A stretch of 64,000 nt of DNA from Pacificispira sp002696645 (GTDB lineage: Bacteria > Pseudomonadota > Alphaproteobacteria > UBA8366 > Aestuariispiraceae). Below are positions 18,957 to 28,242 of the stretch, piece by piece. The notes under the pieces are model-generated. The model was not told the origin of the DNA. It saw only the letters and a list, made by a program, of their open reading frames with translations, and ran no database searches. The stretch spans positions 62,001 to 126,000 of the forward strand of contig NZ_JBLZHU010000006.1 in assembly GCF_048892425.1 (NCBI RefSeq), given 5' to 3'. The translations under genes and the position numbers were made by a program. Within the stretch, counting starts at the first letter, position 1. Every line of letters begins with the position of its first letter.

Positions 18957-20165
18957 TCACGCCTTGGGTTTGGCGATCTCTACCACTTTCTTGTAAAGCA
19001 GGGAGTGCGTGTCAGCCAGCGCTTCAACCACCGTGAAATGGTTCAGATTCGGCAGTTCCAGATAGTCGATATCTTTGCGGCGGTCGCGCCAATGGTCGGC
19101 GTAATCCTGGCTTTGCCGGCGAAATTCGTCACTTTCCGCACCGCCAACAGCCGCAACAAATGGCGCATTGGATACCAGATTGAGCAATATAGGGCTGAGT
19201 GTGCGGGCATCCTCTTCCGTCAGACGCAGGGCATTGTTCAGCCCGATATGGCGCAATGGCTCCAGGTCAAACAGGCCAGAAATTGAAACGGTACCCTTAA
19301 TCAGGTCGCGTGGAAGATCTGGATCAATCTGCGGCCAATGGGTGGCGGCCAACATTGCGACCAGATGCCCCCCGGCGGAATGGCCGGAAATTGTGATCCA
19401 GTCCGCATCATATCCGTTCCGATCCGCCGTCTGATACAAATGCGCCAGGGCGGTGCGGCAGTCCGTGACGATATCACCGATGCTGGCGGGCGGGCACAGG
19501 GGATAGTTCAAGGCGGCGACCGCAATTCCAGCCTCTACAATTTTTTTGCAAAGGTGCGCATTGTCCTTTTTGTCCAGTGCCTGCCAATAGCCCCCGTGAA
19601 TATAAACATGCAAGGGGGCATTCTTGATCCCCTGTGGAAGGTATAGGTCTATTGTGTGGGCGCTGTCCGGCCCATAGCTGATTTCCGCGGTACGGGTTTT
19701 TTGATGCGCGGTGCCGTCCACACGCCAGGCGGCCATGATCTGGGCTGCTTCTGGCACAGAAACACGCGGGCTGTATTCCATTGAAAGTTTGGCTGCATCA
19801 TAATCCAGATAGACTGGATCCTTAGAGGCGGGTGGCACATGGGCAACAGCCGTGAAGGTCACGGAATCGCCCTTGACCAAGGCGATATCCCCGAAGTTTC
19901 CCCCCAGAATTTCACGGTATAACAGATCGATTTCCGGCAGGGCCGCGTCAAATGCATCCGGGTCCGGGGTCGTGATCGTCAGGGTGCGGATATGGGGGGG
20001 CGCCGCACCCTGTCGCGCCAGGTCCAGGCCCAACGCCCGTGCCGCATCCAGAACGCTATTCGCCAGGGTCTGACCATCAATCGGGCCTGATGTAGCAGTG
20101 ACGGCTGTGTGTTCGGGGTCAGCCTGGACCGCAGGGGCGGGTTGGTCACGCCAAGTGAAATGCAT
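18957..20165 (-). CDS. RidA-like domain fused to kynurenine-formamidase-like alpha/beta hydrolase
   Basis: Two parts can be read in the 402-residue product. Residues 30-112 resemble the RidA/YjgF fold by pattern: a helix like LANSVLDAARALGLDL, then HIRTLTITTPDPDAFDAALPEID and VTFTAVAHVP. From about residue 120 to the end is an alpha/beta hydrolase with the oxyanion motif HGGYW (190-194) and nucleophile motif GHSAGG (S263), both typical of kynurenine formamidase/esterase-type enzymes. The start at 20165 is supported by GGGAG 7 bases upstream; ATG 20207 is an alternative. The canonical RidA arginine is not obvious, so that domain may be structural. It lies 195 bases after an amidohydrolase gene. 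The substrate is unknown. Confidence 0.8.
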   Translation of the reverse strand: MHFTWRDQPAPAVQADPEHTAVTATSGPIDGQTLANSVLDAARALGLDLARQGAAPPHIRTLTITTPDPDAFDAALPEIDLLYREILGGNFGDIALVKGDSVTFTAVAHVPPASKDPVYLDYDAAKLSMEYSPRVSVPEAAQIMAAWRVDGTAHQKTRTAEISYGPDSAHTIDLYLPQGIKNAPLHVYIHGGYWQALDKKDNAHLCKKIVEAGIAVAALNYPLCPPASIGDIVTDCRTALAHLYQTADRNGYDADWITISGHSAGGHLVAMLAATHWPQIDPDLPRDLIKGTVSISGLFDLEPLRHIGLNNALRLTEEDARTLSPILLNLVSNAPFVAAVGGAESDEFRRQSQDYADHWRDRRKDIDYLELPNLNHFTVVEALADTHSLLYKKVVEIAKPKA

Positions 20166-20360
20166 CAGAAACTCCCGAAGAGAAGGGTCGCGGAAAGAGT
20201 GCGACATGCCGATCCATAGACCGGAAAGTCGCACACACGTCTATCTTATCAAGGTGTATACTCATGCCTGGTGTACGGCAATCCGCGGCACCCAATAAAT
20301 TATCTGGTTGCGAAATTCGGACTGTTGCGCAGGGCACGCCACCGACCCATTGATGTCCCG

Positions 20361-21599
20361 TCAGCGTTGCATCGCCCGGGCCAGGATGGCGCTGGCCAGG
20401 ACTTCGACCCCGGCGGCCAGGTCTTCTGCGGTGGCGGATTCCAGTTCATTATGGCTGATGCCATCCTTGCAAGGGACAAAGACCATTGCGGTTGGTTGGT
20501 CTTGCGACAGGTAACAGGCATCGTGACCGGCCATGGAAAAGATATCCATCACCGGGATATCCAAAGACGCCGCCCCCGCCTTCAACAGCGCCACAAGATC
20601 CTGATCAAAAGTCAGGGGAGGTTCCTGATCCAGTATTGTCCAGCAAACAGTCACTTTCCCCTTTGCTTGCTCCGTCTGCATGGCATCGTCGATCGCAGCC
20701 CGCATTGCTGTGATTCCGTCTTGCGTTGGATGGCGCAGATCTATGGAAAACGTGACGGTGCCCGGGATGGTGTTTCTGGAATTGGGATATACGCTCAGGG
20801 CCCCTACGGTGCACACACCCTGGGGCGGGTGATCCTGACCAATCTTTTCCAGCGCCACGACCAGGCGTGCGGCGGCAGTCAGGGCGTCCTGGCGCATCGT
20901 CATTGGCATCGTCCCGGCATGGCCCTCTGCGCCGGACACGGTCACATCATAGCGCACCTGACTGCGGGCCCCGGTGACAATGCCAACCGAATAACCTTCT
21001 CGTTCCAGGATCGGACCTTGTTCGATATGGGCTTCGAACAGACTGTCATAAGGGCGGTTGCCTAAAGGCAGGGGGCCTTTTGCCTCGATCGCGGTCAGCG
21101 CGTCTTCAAATCGTATGCCGGTTGGGTCTGTCGCATTATAGGCCTGTTCCAGATCGGCCTTTCCCGCGAACAACGCGGATCCGCTATGGGCAAAGCGGGT
21201 TCCTTCCTCATTCGTCCAGGCGACGACCTCAATACTGCGTTCGGTTTCAATTCCCGCATCATTCAGGGCGCGAAGAATTTCCAGCCCGGCCAGAACACCA
21301 TAGGCACCATCATATTTTCCGCCCGTGGGCTGGGTATCCAAATGGCTGCCGGTGCAAACGGCAGGCAGATCGGGATCACGCGCCAGACGCCGGGCAAACA
21401 GATTGCCAACACAATCGGTCTCAACGATGCATCCTGCCGCCTGTGCCCACTGGGTGAACAGCGCGCGGGCCTGTTGATCCTGGGCGGTCAGGGCCTGGCG
21501 ATTGACCCCGCCTTTCGGGGTTGCACCCAATTGCCCCATCTCTTCATGGCTGCGCCACAGGCGGTCCGCATCAATCGGCAGGCTGGGATGGTTTCTCAT
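20361..21599 (-). CDS. Zn-dependent hydrolase of the hydantoinase/carbamoylase (allantoate amidohydrolase) family
   Basis: M20-type amidase that cleaves N-carbamoyl amino acids, allantoate or ureidoglycolate in related enzymes. Bimetal-site motifs are present: GSHLDTQPTGGKYDG (H86, D97), TNEEGTRF (E131, E132) and the later HIEQGPILE and GHDACYLS segments. The ATG at 21599 places the gene 7 bases after the upstream dehydrogenase stop; a longer frame reaching back to 21719 would overlap that gene by over 100 bases and is rejected. The product is 412 residues. The exact substrate cannot be told from sequence. Confidence 0.9.
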   Translation of the reverse strand: MRNHPSLPIDADRLWRSHEEMGQLGATPKGGVNRQALTAQDQQARALFTQWAQAAGCIVETDCVGNLFARRLARDPDLPAVCTGSHLDTQPTGGKYDGAYGVLAGLEILRALNDAGIETERSIEVVAWTNEEGTRFAHSGSALFAGKADLEQAYNATDPTGIRFEDALTAIEAKGPLPLGNRPYDSLFEAHIEQGPILEREGYSVGIVTGARSQVRYDVTVSGAEGHAGTMPMTMRQDALTAAARLVVALEKIGQDHPPQGVCTVGALSVYPNSRNTIPGTVTFSIDLRHPTQDGITAMRAAIDDAMQTEQAKGKVTVCWTILDQEPPLTFDQDLVALLKAGAASLDIPVMDIFSMAGHDACYLSQDQPTAMVFVPCKDGISHNELESATAEDLAAGVEVLASAILARAMQR

Positions 21600-21606
21600 T
21601 TTAGTG

Positions 21607-22617
21607 TCATCCCGCCAGCCCGTTGATCGTATCGACCAGAGAGCGCGGCAGGACGATACCGGTGGTCGGTGTCTCCGTGCGGGCCTTGCGGCGGCGCTGT
21701 CCGGGCAGGCGTACGCCATCCATCGCAGTCAATTCACTGAACAAAGCCTCGCAATGCTGCGCCCAATGATCCGCGTCGCCGAAATGGGATGGGTCAATCG
21801 CCATGATGAATTCGCCGCCAATCGGGGGGCCGCCATCCTTGTTGTCCAATCGGCCAGCCTCAGCGGAAAAGACCGATCCAATCAGGCCGCCCGCCAGCAA
21901 TTCGACCATCAGGGCGATATTCGACCCTTTGTATCCGCCGAAGGGGGATTGTGCGCCTTTCAGGACTTCTGCCGGGTCCGTGGTTGGGTTCCCATCAACA
22001 TCAATCCCTGTTCCCGGGGGGACGGGATGCCCGTCGCGTGCATGGATCATCACATCCCCGCGCGCCATCGCTGCGGAGGCCTGATCAAAGACATAAGGGT
22101 CCTTGCCGGGGCGCGGCCAGGCAAAGGCCATCGGATTGGTGCCAAAGAAGGGTTTGATCCCCCCAGCCGGCGCGACCATGGGGGAGGCCTGTGTGAAGGC
22201 GAAGGCACATAGGCCCTGTTCCGCCAGGGTCTCAACCTCCGGCCATAGGGCGGCAAAGTGATAGATATCCACCAGCCCCATTCCGGCAATCCCCTGAGAC
22301 TTTGCCTTCTTCGCAAGGACGGGAAGCCCAACTTCCAGGGCAAGGGGTGCAAAGCCGCCGTCGCCCGTCACGCGGACCGCGCCAGGCGCAATTTCAGAGG
22401 CGATAGGGCGCGCCGTTCCCTTGACCTTTCCGCTTTTTAAAGAGGCGCAATAGCCCGGCAGGCGGAACAATCCATGACTGGCGCAGCGATCCCGTTCCGC
22501 CCGGATCATAATATCAGTGACGGCGCGGGCATTCTCTGCATCTGCGCCATTGGCGGTCAGGGCGGCGGTGGAAAGGGTGGTGGCTTCGGTCAGGCTTAAC
22601 GTTACGGTGTCGCTCAT
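21607..22617 (-). CDS. Ldh family (malate/L-lactate/ureidoglycolate) oxidoreductase
   Basis: NAD(P)-dependent dehydrogenase of the Ldh2/MDH type, a family that includes ureidoglycolate, sulpholactate and 2,3-diketogulonate dehydrogenases. Recognisable blocks are RAERDRCASHGLFRLPGY near the N-terminus, GMGLVDIYHFAALWPEVE and FFGTNPMAFAWPR in the middle, and PFGGYKGSNIALMVELLAG. The start follows AAGAGGAG. The 336 residues are normal. It is followed 7 bases later by a ureide-type amidohydrolase gene, suggesting a shared pathway. Confidence 0.88.
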   Translation of the reverse strand: MSDTVTLSLTEATTLSTAALTANGADAENARAVTDIMIRAERDRCASHGLFRLPGYCASLKSGKVKGTARPIASEIAPGAVRVTGDGGFAPLALEVGLPVLAKKAKSQGIAGMGLVDIYHFAALWPEVETLAEQGLCAFAFTQASPMVAPAGGIKPFFGTNPMAFAWPRPGKDPYVFDQASAAMARGDVMIHARDGHPVPPGTGIDVDGNPTTDPAEVLKGAQSPFGGYKGSNIALMVELLAGGLIGSVFSAEAGRLDNKDGGPPIGGEFIMAIDPSHFGDADHWAQHCEALFSELTAMDGVRLPGQRRRKARTETPTTGIVLPRSLVDTINGLAG

Positions 22618-22670
22618 ACTGCGGGCTCCTCTTGATTAATAAGGCAGCCTATCGGGCGTCACAGCATTTG

Positions 22671-23576
22671 TCAGGGCTTTACGCGAATTTCGGGGGGGAC
22701 TTCTGGAACATTGCGCTGGCGTTCCCGATAGATTGTGTAAAGCCCGCTGGCGACAACGACCGCGCCGCCGATCAAGGTCCACATATCGGGCAGATTATTA
22801 AACACGATATAGCCCATCAACGTTGCCCAGACCAACAATGTGAAATTGAACGGTTGCAGGACAGAGGCCGGGGCACATTCCAGGGCCTTGATCAAAAGCA
22901 GGTGCCCCACCGCCCCGGTCAGCGACAATAGCGCCAGCAGACGCCAGGCTTGGGGCGTTGGTTCAATCCAATACAGGGGCCCGATACAGGTCATGATCGC
23001 CGCACCGATCACAGCCATATACAGCATGGAGGTGTTGGAACTGTCATTCCGGCTAACGATGCGGGTCAGCACGTGATAGATGGAAAACATCAAGGCGGCG
23101 GATAGCGCGATCAGGGATTCCAATTGGAATACGCCAAAGCCGGGCCTTAGGATGATCAGCACGCCCGAAAACCCCACAAGGACCGCAGCCCAGCGCCGAA
23201 TGCCGACTCTTTCCCGCAAGATCAAGGCGGACATGGCCGTCACCATCAGCGGGAAGCTGGCAAAAAGGGCATGTGTTTCCGCCAGCGACAGAACGCGGAT
23301 TGCCAGAACGAAGGCACTGATTTCCAGTACAATCAGCAGAGACCGGACAATCTGCAACCAGGGTCGATGTGCCTTGACGACTTGTTTCAGCGGCTGGTTC
23401 CAACTGCTGAGGATGACCGCGAAAACCCCGAAAAACAAAAACCGCACCCATAATATCTGTGGCGCGTCATAGGTTTGGGCCAATTGCTTGGTCACAGTGT
23501 CCTGACAGGCGAAGATAAACATCGCCATTACAATCATCAGGATACCCTTGGTGGGGTTGTCAGTTTTGTCGGTCAT
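22671..23576 (-). CDS. EamA-family (DMT superfamily) transporter
   Basis: Ten-helix drug/metabolite transporter with the usual internal duplication of two EamA domains over 301 residues. The first half contains TKQLAQTYDAPQILWVRFLFFG, the second GHLLLIKALECAPASVLQPFNF, a typical end-of-repeat motif. It likely exports a small metabolite. It lies upstream of and on the same strand as the dehydrogenase and amidohydrolase genes, 53 bases away. The helical gene on its other side ends 42 bases before it. Confidence 0.9.
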   Translation of the reverse strand: MTDKTDNPTKGILMIVMAMFIFACQDTVTKQLAQTYDAPQILWVRFLFFGVFAVILSSWNQPLKQVVKAHRPWLQIVRSLLIVLEISAFVLAIRVLSLAETHALFASFPLMVTAMSALILRERVGIRRWAAVLVGFSGVLIILRPGFGVFQLESLIALSAALMFSIYHVLTRIVSRNDSSNTSMLYMAVIGAAIMTCIGPLYWIEPTPQAWRLLALLSLTGAVGHLLLIKALECAPASVLQPFNFTLLVWATLMGYIVFNNLPDMWTLIGGAVVVASGLYTIYRERQRNVPEVPPEIRVKP

Positions 23577-23618
23577 GATCCGGGCATATACTGAAAATGC
23601 GCCCGGCTCAACGGGTGT

Positions 23619-23996
23619 TTATGGTTTCGGCACCGCGGCGTTGACCGCTTTGACGATGTTAATCACCTTGTTCGAGGCACTGATCAACGCATCGGCGCTG
23701 GCTTGCTGGGCGTTTAACTGGCTCACCTCCTCTGTCGCGCGACCAATGGCGTCGATTTGTGCTTGGGTCGGTGGCTGCAGAACACTGTGATGATCCATAA
23801 GGATCTGCAATCGCGCCTCCAGCTTTTGCAAGTCAGCGGCCAATTCAAGCCGCTCGATCTGTATCTTGTTACGACCCGCATCATTTGGGTTGAGAACCAA
23901 CCATTTTGATAGTTCCGCCATCAAGGCACGGACTCTGGTTGCTGCGGCGGTTATTTTAGCGGCCAGTATAAGTGTGTCTTCTTGAGACATTGGCAT
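23619..23996 (-). CDS. Small helical protein of unknown function (lipoprotein-trio member)
   Basis: I do not recognise this 125-residue product. It has no signal peptide and is predicted almost wholly alpha-helical, with heptad-like stretches such as IERLELAADLQKLEARLQILM followed by EEVSQLNAQQASADALI. A good AGGGGG ribosome site lies 7 bases before the ATG at 23996. It is the last of three consecutive minus-strand genes of unknown function, the two upstream encoding lipoproteins, so it may act with them. Confidence 0.7.
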   Translation of the reverse strand: MPMSQEDTLILAAKITAAATRVRALMAELSKWLVLNPNDAGRNKIQIERLELAADLQKLEARLQILMDHHSVLQPPTQAQIDAIGRATEEVSQLNAQQASADALISASNKVINIVKAVNAAVPKP

Positions 23997-24049
23997 TGTC
24001 GTTCCCCCTGTAGTGTTTAAGCGAGACTGCGTTTGCTATTTCGAATCTT

Positions 24050-24661
24050 TCATTGCAGGGCTGCGACGGTGGAAGACTCTATTTCAGGTCCTGGTTTCTG
24101 TTGGGCTTCCAGGGCATCCCGTCGGGTGTCGATTTCTTTTTTCAATGTTTTGCCGAAGGCGAACAGAAACTTGATCTGATCCGTCGTCTTTCGCTGCTTG
24201 CCCAAGCCATACAGGCCTTCGGCAACTTTGATCAGATCCGCACCGCCATTGTTGATGGGACCGAGAGAGCCGACCAATTGCGTATTTGTTTCTGACCAGA
24301 CAGTTTCGAAACGAAATTCGTTCAGGTTGAGTTCTTCGGCAATCTTAAACACCTTGTCTAAATTGGTGTAGATCAGCTGTTCCTGTTTTCCACCCAGCGC
24401 AAAGACTTCCTTTCGCTCGCGTTCGAAGTCCTGTTCGGTTTCCTGCAATGTTGTGCGCAGCCGGGCAATACTGGCGGCGCGGTCCTTGCCCTGCTGTAGT
24501 GCGGTTTGTTTGATGTCCCCCATGGATCCCGCCAGGGCGGTTGCGGTGTCTCCCGTCGTCACCGAAAGATTTCGCACGGGTTCGGAATTGGAACAGCCCG
24601 CCAGACCCAATGCCAAAAGTCCGAACCCGAAAGACATGATAAAACGACATAGGATGCGCAT
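24050..24661 (-). CDS. Predicted outer-membrane lipoprotein, unknown function
   Basis: The 203-residue product begins with a lipoprotein signal, residues 1-23, ending in the lipobox LAGC with the acylated cysteine at 23. Ser at +2 suggests outer-membrane sorting. The mature part is helical with coiled-coil character around IARLRTTLQETEQDFERERK and later stretches. No family is recognised. It starts 14 bases after the larger lipoprotein gene and is followed by the small helical gene, so the three probably form one operon. Confidence 0.72.
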   Translation of the reverse strand: MRILCRFIMSFGFGLLALGLAGCSNSEPVRNLSVTTGDTATALAGSMGDIKQTALQQGKDRAASIARLRTTLQETEQDFERERKEVFALGGKQEQLIYTNLDKVFKIAEELNLNEFRFETVWSETNTQLVGSLGPINNGGADLIKVAEGLYGLGKQRKTTDQIKFLFAFGKTLKKEIDTRRDALEAQQKPGPEIESSTVAALQ

Positions 24662-24675
24662 AGGGCGGTTTCTCC

Positions 24676-26343
24676 TTAATCATCCACGGCTTTGACGCCG
24701 ATGAAGCCGAAGGTCGCAATCTGTCCAAGTCCAACGGCCAGATCCGCAAGGGTTTCCGGCTTGATCCCGCCTTCCCAATAGGTTGCGATTTCTCCGATGG
24801 GGCCATCGATCAGGGCCTTCCAGGATTTTGCGGCATATTCATTCAACAGCACCACTTCGCGATGCTGTATATCCACCAGGCTCATTTCAAAACTGGTGGC
24901 GTCGGCTCTTGCGATTGTTTGTGCCTGGACAAAGGATGTGATGCCGCGCGTCGCATAGATCTTATCGCGGCCGTTGGGTGCATCAAGAATCTGGGTCAAT
25001 GATGCATTTGCCAGCGCGCCGCCATGGTTCGTCAGGGCGTCATATCCATTTCGATACAGGACAACCTCGCGCAGCAATGCCTCCAATCGACCGCGTGCGG
25101 CCGTTGCCCGTGTTTCCAACAGCGCCTTGCGGGCTTTTAGGTGATCCAGCCGCAGCTGTTCCTGTGTTAATTGCGCAAGCAGCAGTGCGCGGCCTTCGGG
25201 TCGGTTCAGAATGTCCTGTAGGGTTTCAATATCTGTTCCGATGGCGGGCAAACCGGCAGCGACAATTACTGCCTGTCGCAGGGTTTCATTCTCCGCCCCC
25301 GCTGCGGATGTTGTTGAGACATCGCTGGAGCCGGTTTTGAAGGCGATCAGGACGGTGTTGATCGCGTCAATGCGTTCTTCGGAAAAGGCCAGATCTTCCC
25401 CCAGTTTCCCCAGGGCATCATTCGCTTTGCCGACAAGTTTCCCAACGTCTTCGGCCTTTTCCTGCAACTTCGCGACGGACGATTCCGATGGCTTTACAGC
25501 GGTCGCCTTAGTCAATTGTTTGATGGATTGCTTGGTTGATTTTTCAGTAGCAGCAACCTCGTCAAGCGATGCCAGGGTCGTCATCCAGGTATTGAAGGCC
25601 TCCCCAATCTCTCCGTCGAATTCTTTTAATTCTTTTAATTCAGGGGTTTGGGTTAATTTGCAGGTGTCATACAAGCTTTGAAGAAAACTCAGCATGGCGT
25701 TCTGCGCGGCTGGGCTTGCATCCGCCAGAATGCCTTGCGGCAGGGATGCAGGACGGGGGTTCGACATTAAATTGGCGCAGCTTGGAATGGGTGCAGTTTC
25801 GGTGGGCCAGCCGAAAGTGGCCATGTTTACCCGTATTCTCAGGAAATCATCTCCTTTCGTTTCAAATGGTTCAAGGCGCGATAACAAGGTGGAATAGGCG
25901 GTCGCTGCGACTTTCATTTTCGTCATTGCTTCATCAAGGGTTGAATTCTGAACCCCCAACTGGGTCAAACGTGTCGCGACGAAAGAGGTTGGGTCATTGG
26001 TGCCATTACCATCGTTCAAAGACGTTGGAGATAACCAATGATGTAACGGTGTGGTTGTTTGCAGGGCGGCGTCGACCCGAAGAATTTCAAAGACCTGACG
26101 TTTCGCAATATGCGCGCGAACATCGCGATGAACCTGCTTTTCCGCGGTTTGCAGCGTATTGAGGTTATCCCGAATGTTGCTGAATATCGTCGTAAGGTCG
26201 ACGGCTTCATTATTTGTAACGACAGATTTTGCGACAGCGTGATTTTCCGCGTCATAGATATGGACGCCGCCGCATCCTGCCAGAAACACAGCAGGCAAGA
26301 TAACCCGACAAATGACTTTAAGGACCAGATATCGTTTCATCAT
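24676..26343 (-). CDS. Large predicted lipoprotein, unknown function
   Basis: The 555-residue product starts with a lipoprotein signal and lipobox FLAGC (acylated C24, Gly at +2). The mature region is mostly alpha-helical. Several coiled-coil-like segments occur, including VAKLQEKAEDVGKLVGKAND and a stretch rich in Lys/Leu/Glu around a short tandem repeat at DNA level (25619-25639, encoding KELKEL). The C-terminus has a short hydrophobic segment IATFGFIGV. The start is the first of two adjacent ATGs. No family is recognised. It is divergent from prfC. Confidence 0.72.
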   Translation of the reverse strand: MMKRYLVLKVICRVILPAVFLAGCGGVHIYDAENHAVAKSVVTNNEAVDLTTIFSNIRDNLNTLQTAEKQVHRDVRAHIAKRQVFEILRVDAALQTTTPLHHWLSPTSLNDGNGTNDPTSFVATRLTQLGVQNSTLDEAMTKMKVAATAYSTLLSRLEPFETKGDDFLRIRVNMATFGWPTETAPIPSCANLMSNPRPASLPQGILADASPAAQNAMLSFLQSLYDTCKLTQTPELKELKEFDGEIGEAFNTWMTTLASLDEVAATEKSTKQSIKQLTKATAVKPSESSVAKLQEKAEDVGKLVGKANDALGKLGEDLAFSEERIDAINTVLIAFKTGSSDVSTTSAAGAENETLRQAVIVAAGLPAIGTDIETLQDILNRPEGRALLLAQLTQEQLRLDHLKARKALLETRATAARGRLEALLREVVLYRNGYDALTNHGGALANASLTQILDAPNGRDKIYATRGITSFVQAQTIARADATSFEMSLVDIQHREVVLLNEYAAKSWKALIDGPIGEIATYWEGGIKPETLADLAVGLGQIATFGFIGVKAVDD

Positions 26344-26482
26344 CCGCACCCGCCTAAAGTTCTTAATAGTAGTATTATACACAAAACACTATCAAATGGA
26401 AGAATATGATGAATTTCCATTGCTTGATCCATAAGGTCGTGCGCTTTAAGACAGCGCACCGTTACATCATAAGGTTCCGATA

Positions 26483-28057
26483 ATGTCTCAACTCTCTGAT
26501 CAGGTCGCGCATCGGCGCACCTTTGCGATCATCAGCCATCCGGATGCGGGTAAGACCACGCTGACGGAAAAACTGTTGCTGCGCGGCGGTGCCATACATC
26601 TGGCGGGGGAGGTTAAGGCGAAGGGCGATCGCCGCCGCGCTCGGTCTGACTGGATGAAGATTGAACAACAACGCGGTATTTCGGTTACCACGTCGGTCAT
26701 GACCTTTATCCGCGACGGGGTGATCTTCAACCTGTTGGACACGCCGGGCCACGAAGATTTTTCTGAAGATACCTATCGCACGCTGACAGCCGTTGACAGT
26801 GCGGTCATGGTGATTGATGCCGCGAAGGGGATTGAACCCCAGACCCGAAAATTGTTTGAAGTCTGTCGCCTGCGGGACATGCCCATCGCGACCTTTATCA
26901 ATAAGCTGGACCGGGAAGCCCGCGACCCGTTCGAACTGATGGATCAGATCGCCGATGAACTGGCGCTGGATGTCGCCCCGGTGGCCTGGCCAATCGGGTC
27001 TGGGCGCGACTTCAAAGGGTGCTATGACCTGATCAATGATCGCGTACTGCTGATGGGGGAAGACCGGACCGAGATGGTACAGGTCGGTGGTCTGGATGAT
27101 CCCAAGCTGGCCGATGTAATTCCGGCAGCGCAACTTTCCAAATTACGGGAAGAGGCGGAACTGGTGCGCGCGGCCTGTCCTGAATTTGATCTGACAGCCT
27201 ATCTGGAAGGGCATATGACGCCGGTCTATTTCGGCAGTGCCTTGCGCAATTTCGGTGTCGGACATTTGCTGTCGGGGATCAGCCTGTATTCTCCGCCGCC
27301 CCGATCCCTGCCGACGGATAAGCGTGCAATTGACCCATCTGAAGAGAAGGTGACAGGGTTTGTCTTCAAGGTTCAGGCCAATATGGACCCGAACCATCGG
27401 GACCGTATCGCCTTCGTGCGCCTGTGTTCCGGCAAGTTTAAGCGCGGCATGAAGCTGAAGCATGTGCGGTCGGGGAAACCGATGGCGATCTATAACCCGA
27501 TCCTGTTCTTTGCCCAGGACCGTGAAATCGCTGATGAAGCCTATCCGGGGGACATTATCGGGGTCCCGAATCACGGCACACTGCGCGTCGGCGATACGCT
27601 CAGCGAAGCGGAAGATGTGCGCTTCACGGGTATTCCGAACTTCGCACCGGAAATTCTGCGCCGCGTGCGCCTGGATGATCCCATGAAGGGCAAGCATCTG
27701 AAGAAAGCGCTGGAAAGCCTTGCGGAAGAGGGCGTGACCCAGGTCTTCAAGCCGGAATTGGGCGCGAACTGGATCGTGGGTGTTGTCGGCCAGTTGCAAT
27801 TGGACGTACTGCAAACCCGGATTGAAGCTGAATATGGGATCAATGTGACACTGGAACCCGCCCCCTATGAGACGGCGCGATGGGTGTCTGCGGATGATCC
27901 AGCCGTGTTGGATAAATTCATGGGCGCGATCCGCAGCGCGATGTCGACGGATCGCGATGGGGCACCTGTATTCTTGGCACGGAATTACTGGGAACTGAAT
28001 CACCAATTGCAGAACAATCCAGATGTCAGGTTTTCCAAGGTTAAGGAACGCTCTTAA
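26483..28057 (+). CDS. prfC: Peptide chain release factor 3
   Basis: Translational GTPase that recycles RF1/RF2 from the ribosome after termination. The G-domain motifs are HPDAGKTTLTEK, DTPGHEDF and NKLDRE, and the RF3-specific linker KAKGDRRRARSDWMKIEQQRGISVTTSVM is present. Length is 524 residues, matching the family. An AAGG lies upstream of the start, and the leader contains a 6-bp hairpin (GTGCGC/GCGCAC, 26439-26459) of unknown role. It is transcribed away from the lipoprotein trio. Confidence 0.96.
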   Translation: MSQLSDQVAHRRTFAIISHPDAGKTTLTEKLLLRGGAIHLAGEVKAKGDRRRARSDWMKIEQQRGISVTTSVMTFIRDGVIFNLLDTPGHEDFSEDTYRTLTAVDSAVMVIDAAKGIEPQTRKLFEVCRLRDMPIATFINKLDREARDPFELMDQIADELALDVAPVAWPIGSGRDFKGCYDLINDRVLLMGEDRTEMVQVGGLDDPKLADVIPAAQLSKLREEAELVRAACPEFDLTAYLEGHMTPVYFGSALRNFGVGHLLSGISLYSPPPRSLPTDKRAIDPSEEKVTGFVFKVQANMDPNHRDRIAFVRLCSGKFKRGMKLKHVRSGKPMAIYNPILFFAQDREIADEAYPGDIIGVPNHGTLRVGDTLSEAEDVRFTGIPNFAPEILRRVRLDDPMKGKHLKKALESLAEEGVTQVFKPELGANWIVGVVGQLQLDVLQTRIEAEYGINVTLEPAPYETARWVSADDPAVLDKFMGAIRSAMSTDRDGAPVFLARNYWELNHQLQNNPDVRFSKVKERS

Positions 28058-28242
28058 AATATACGTTTTAGGTAATAATCTCTGTTGCTGGAATATGTTG
28101 GGGCATGGATAGTAAATTCGCTGCGCGCGATGTTTTGTCGCTATTGCATCACAGGATTTTCAGAAATATAACTCATATTCATAATAAGTAGTGTTTCAGG
28201 ATACTGACTCCTCATTTCTTGGGATTTGAAGGCTGGCGGATT

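Noticed and set aside
18957..20165. Direct call as a RutC-RutD fusion
   Set aside because: The hydrolase half carries HGGYW, closer to kynurenine formamidase, the RidA arginine is not clear, and no other rut gene is present.
20271..21065. 264-codon plus-strand frame across the amidohydrolase gene
   Set aside because: Antisense to a gene with complete metal-site motifs, and no homology seen.
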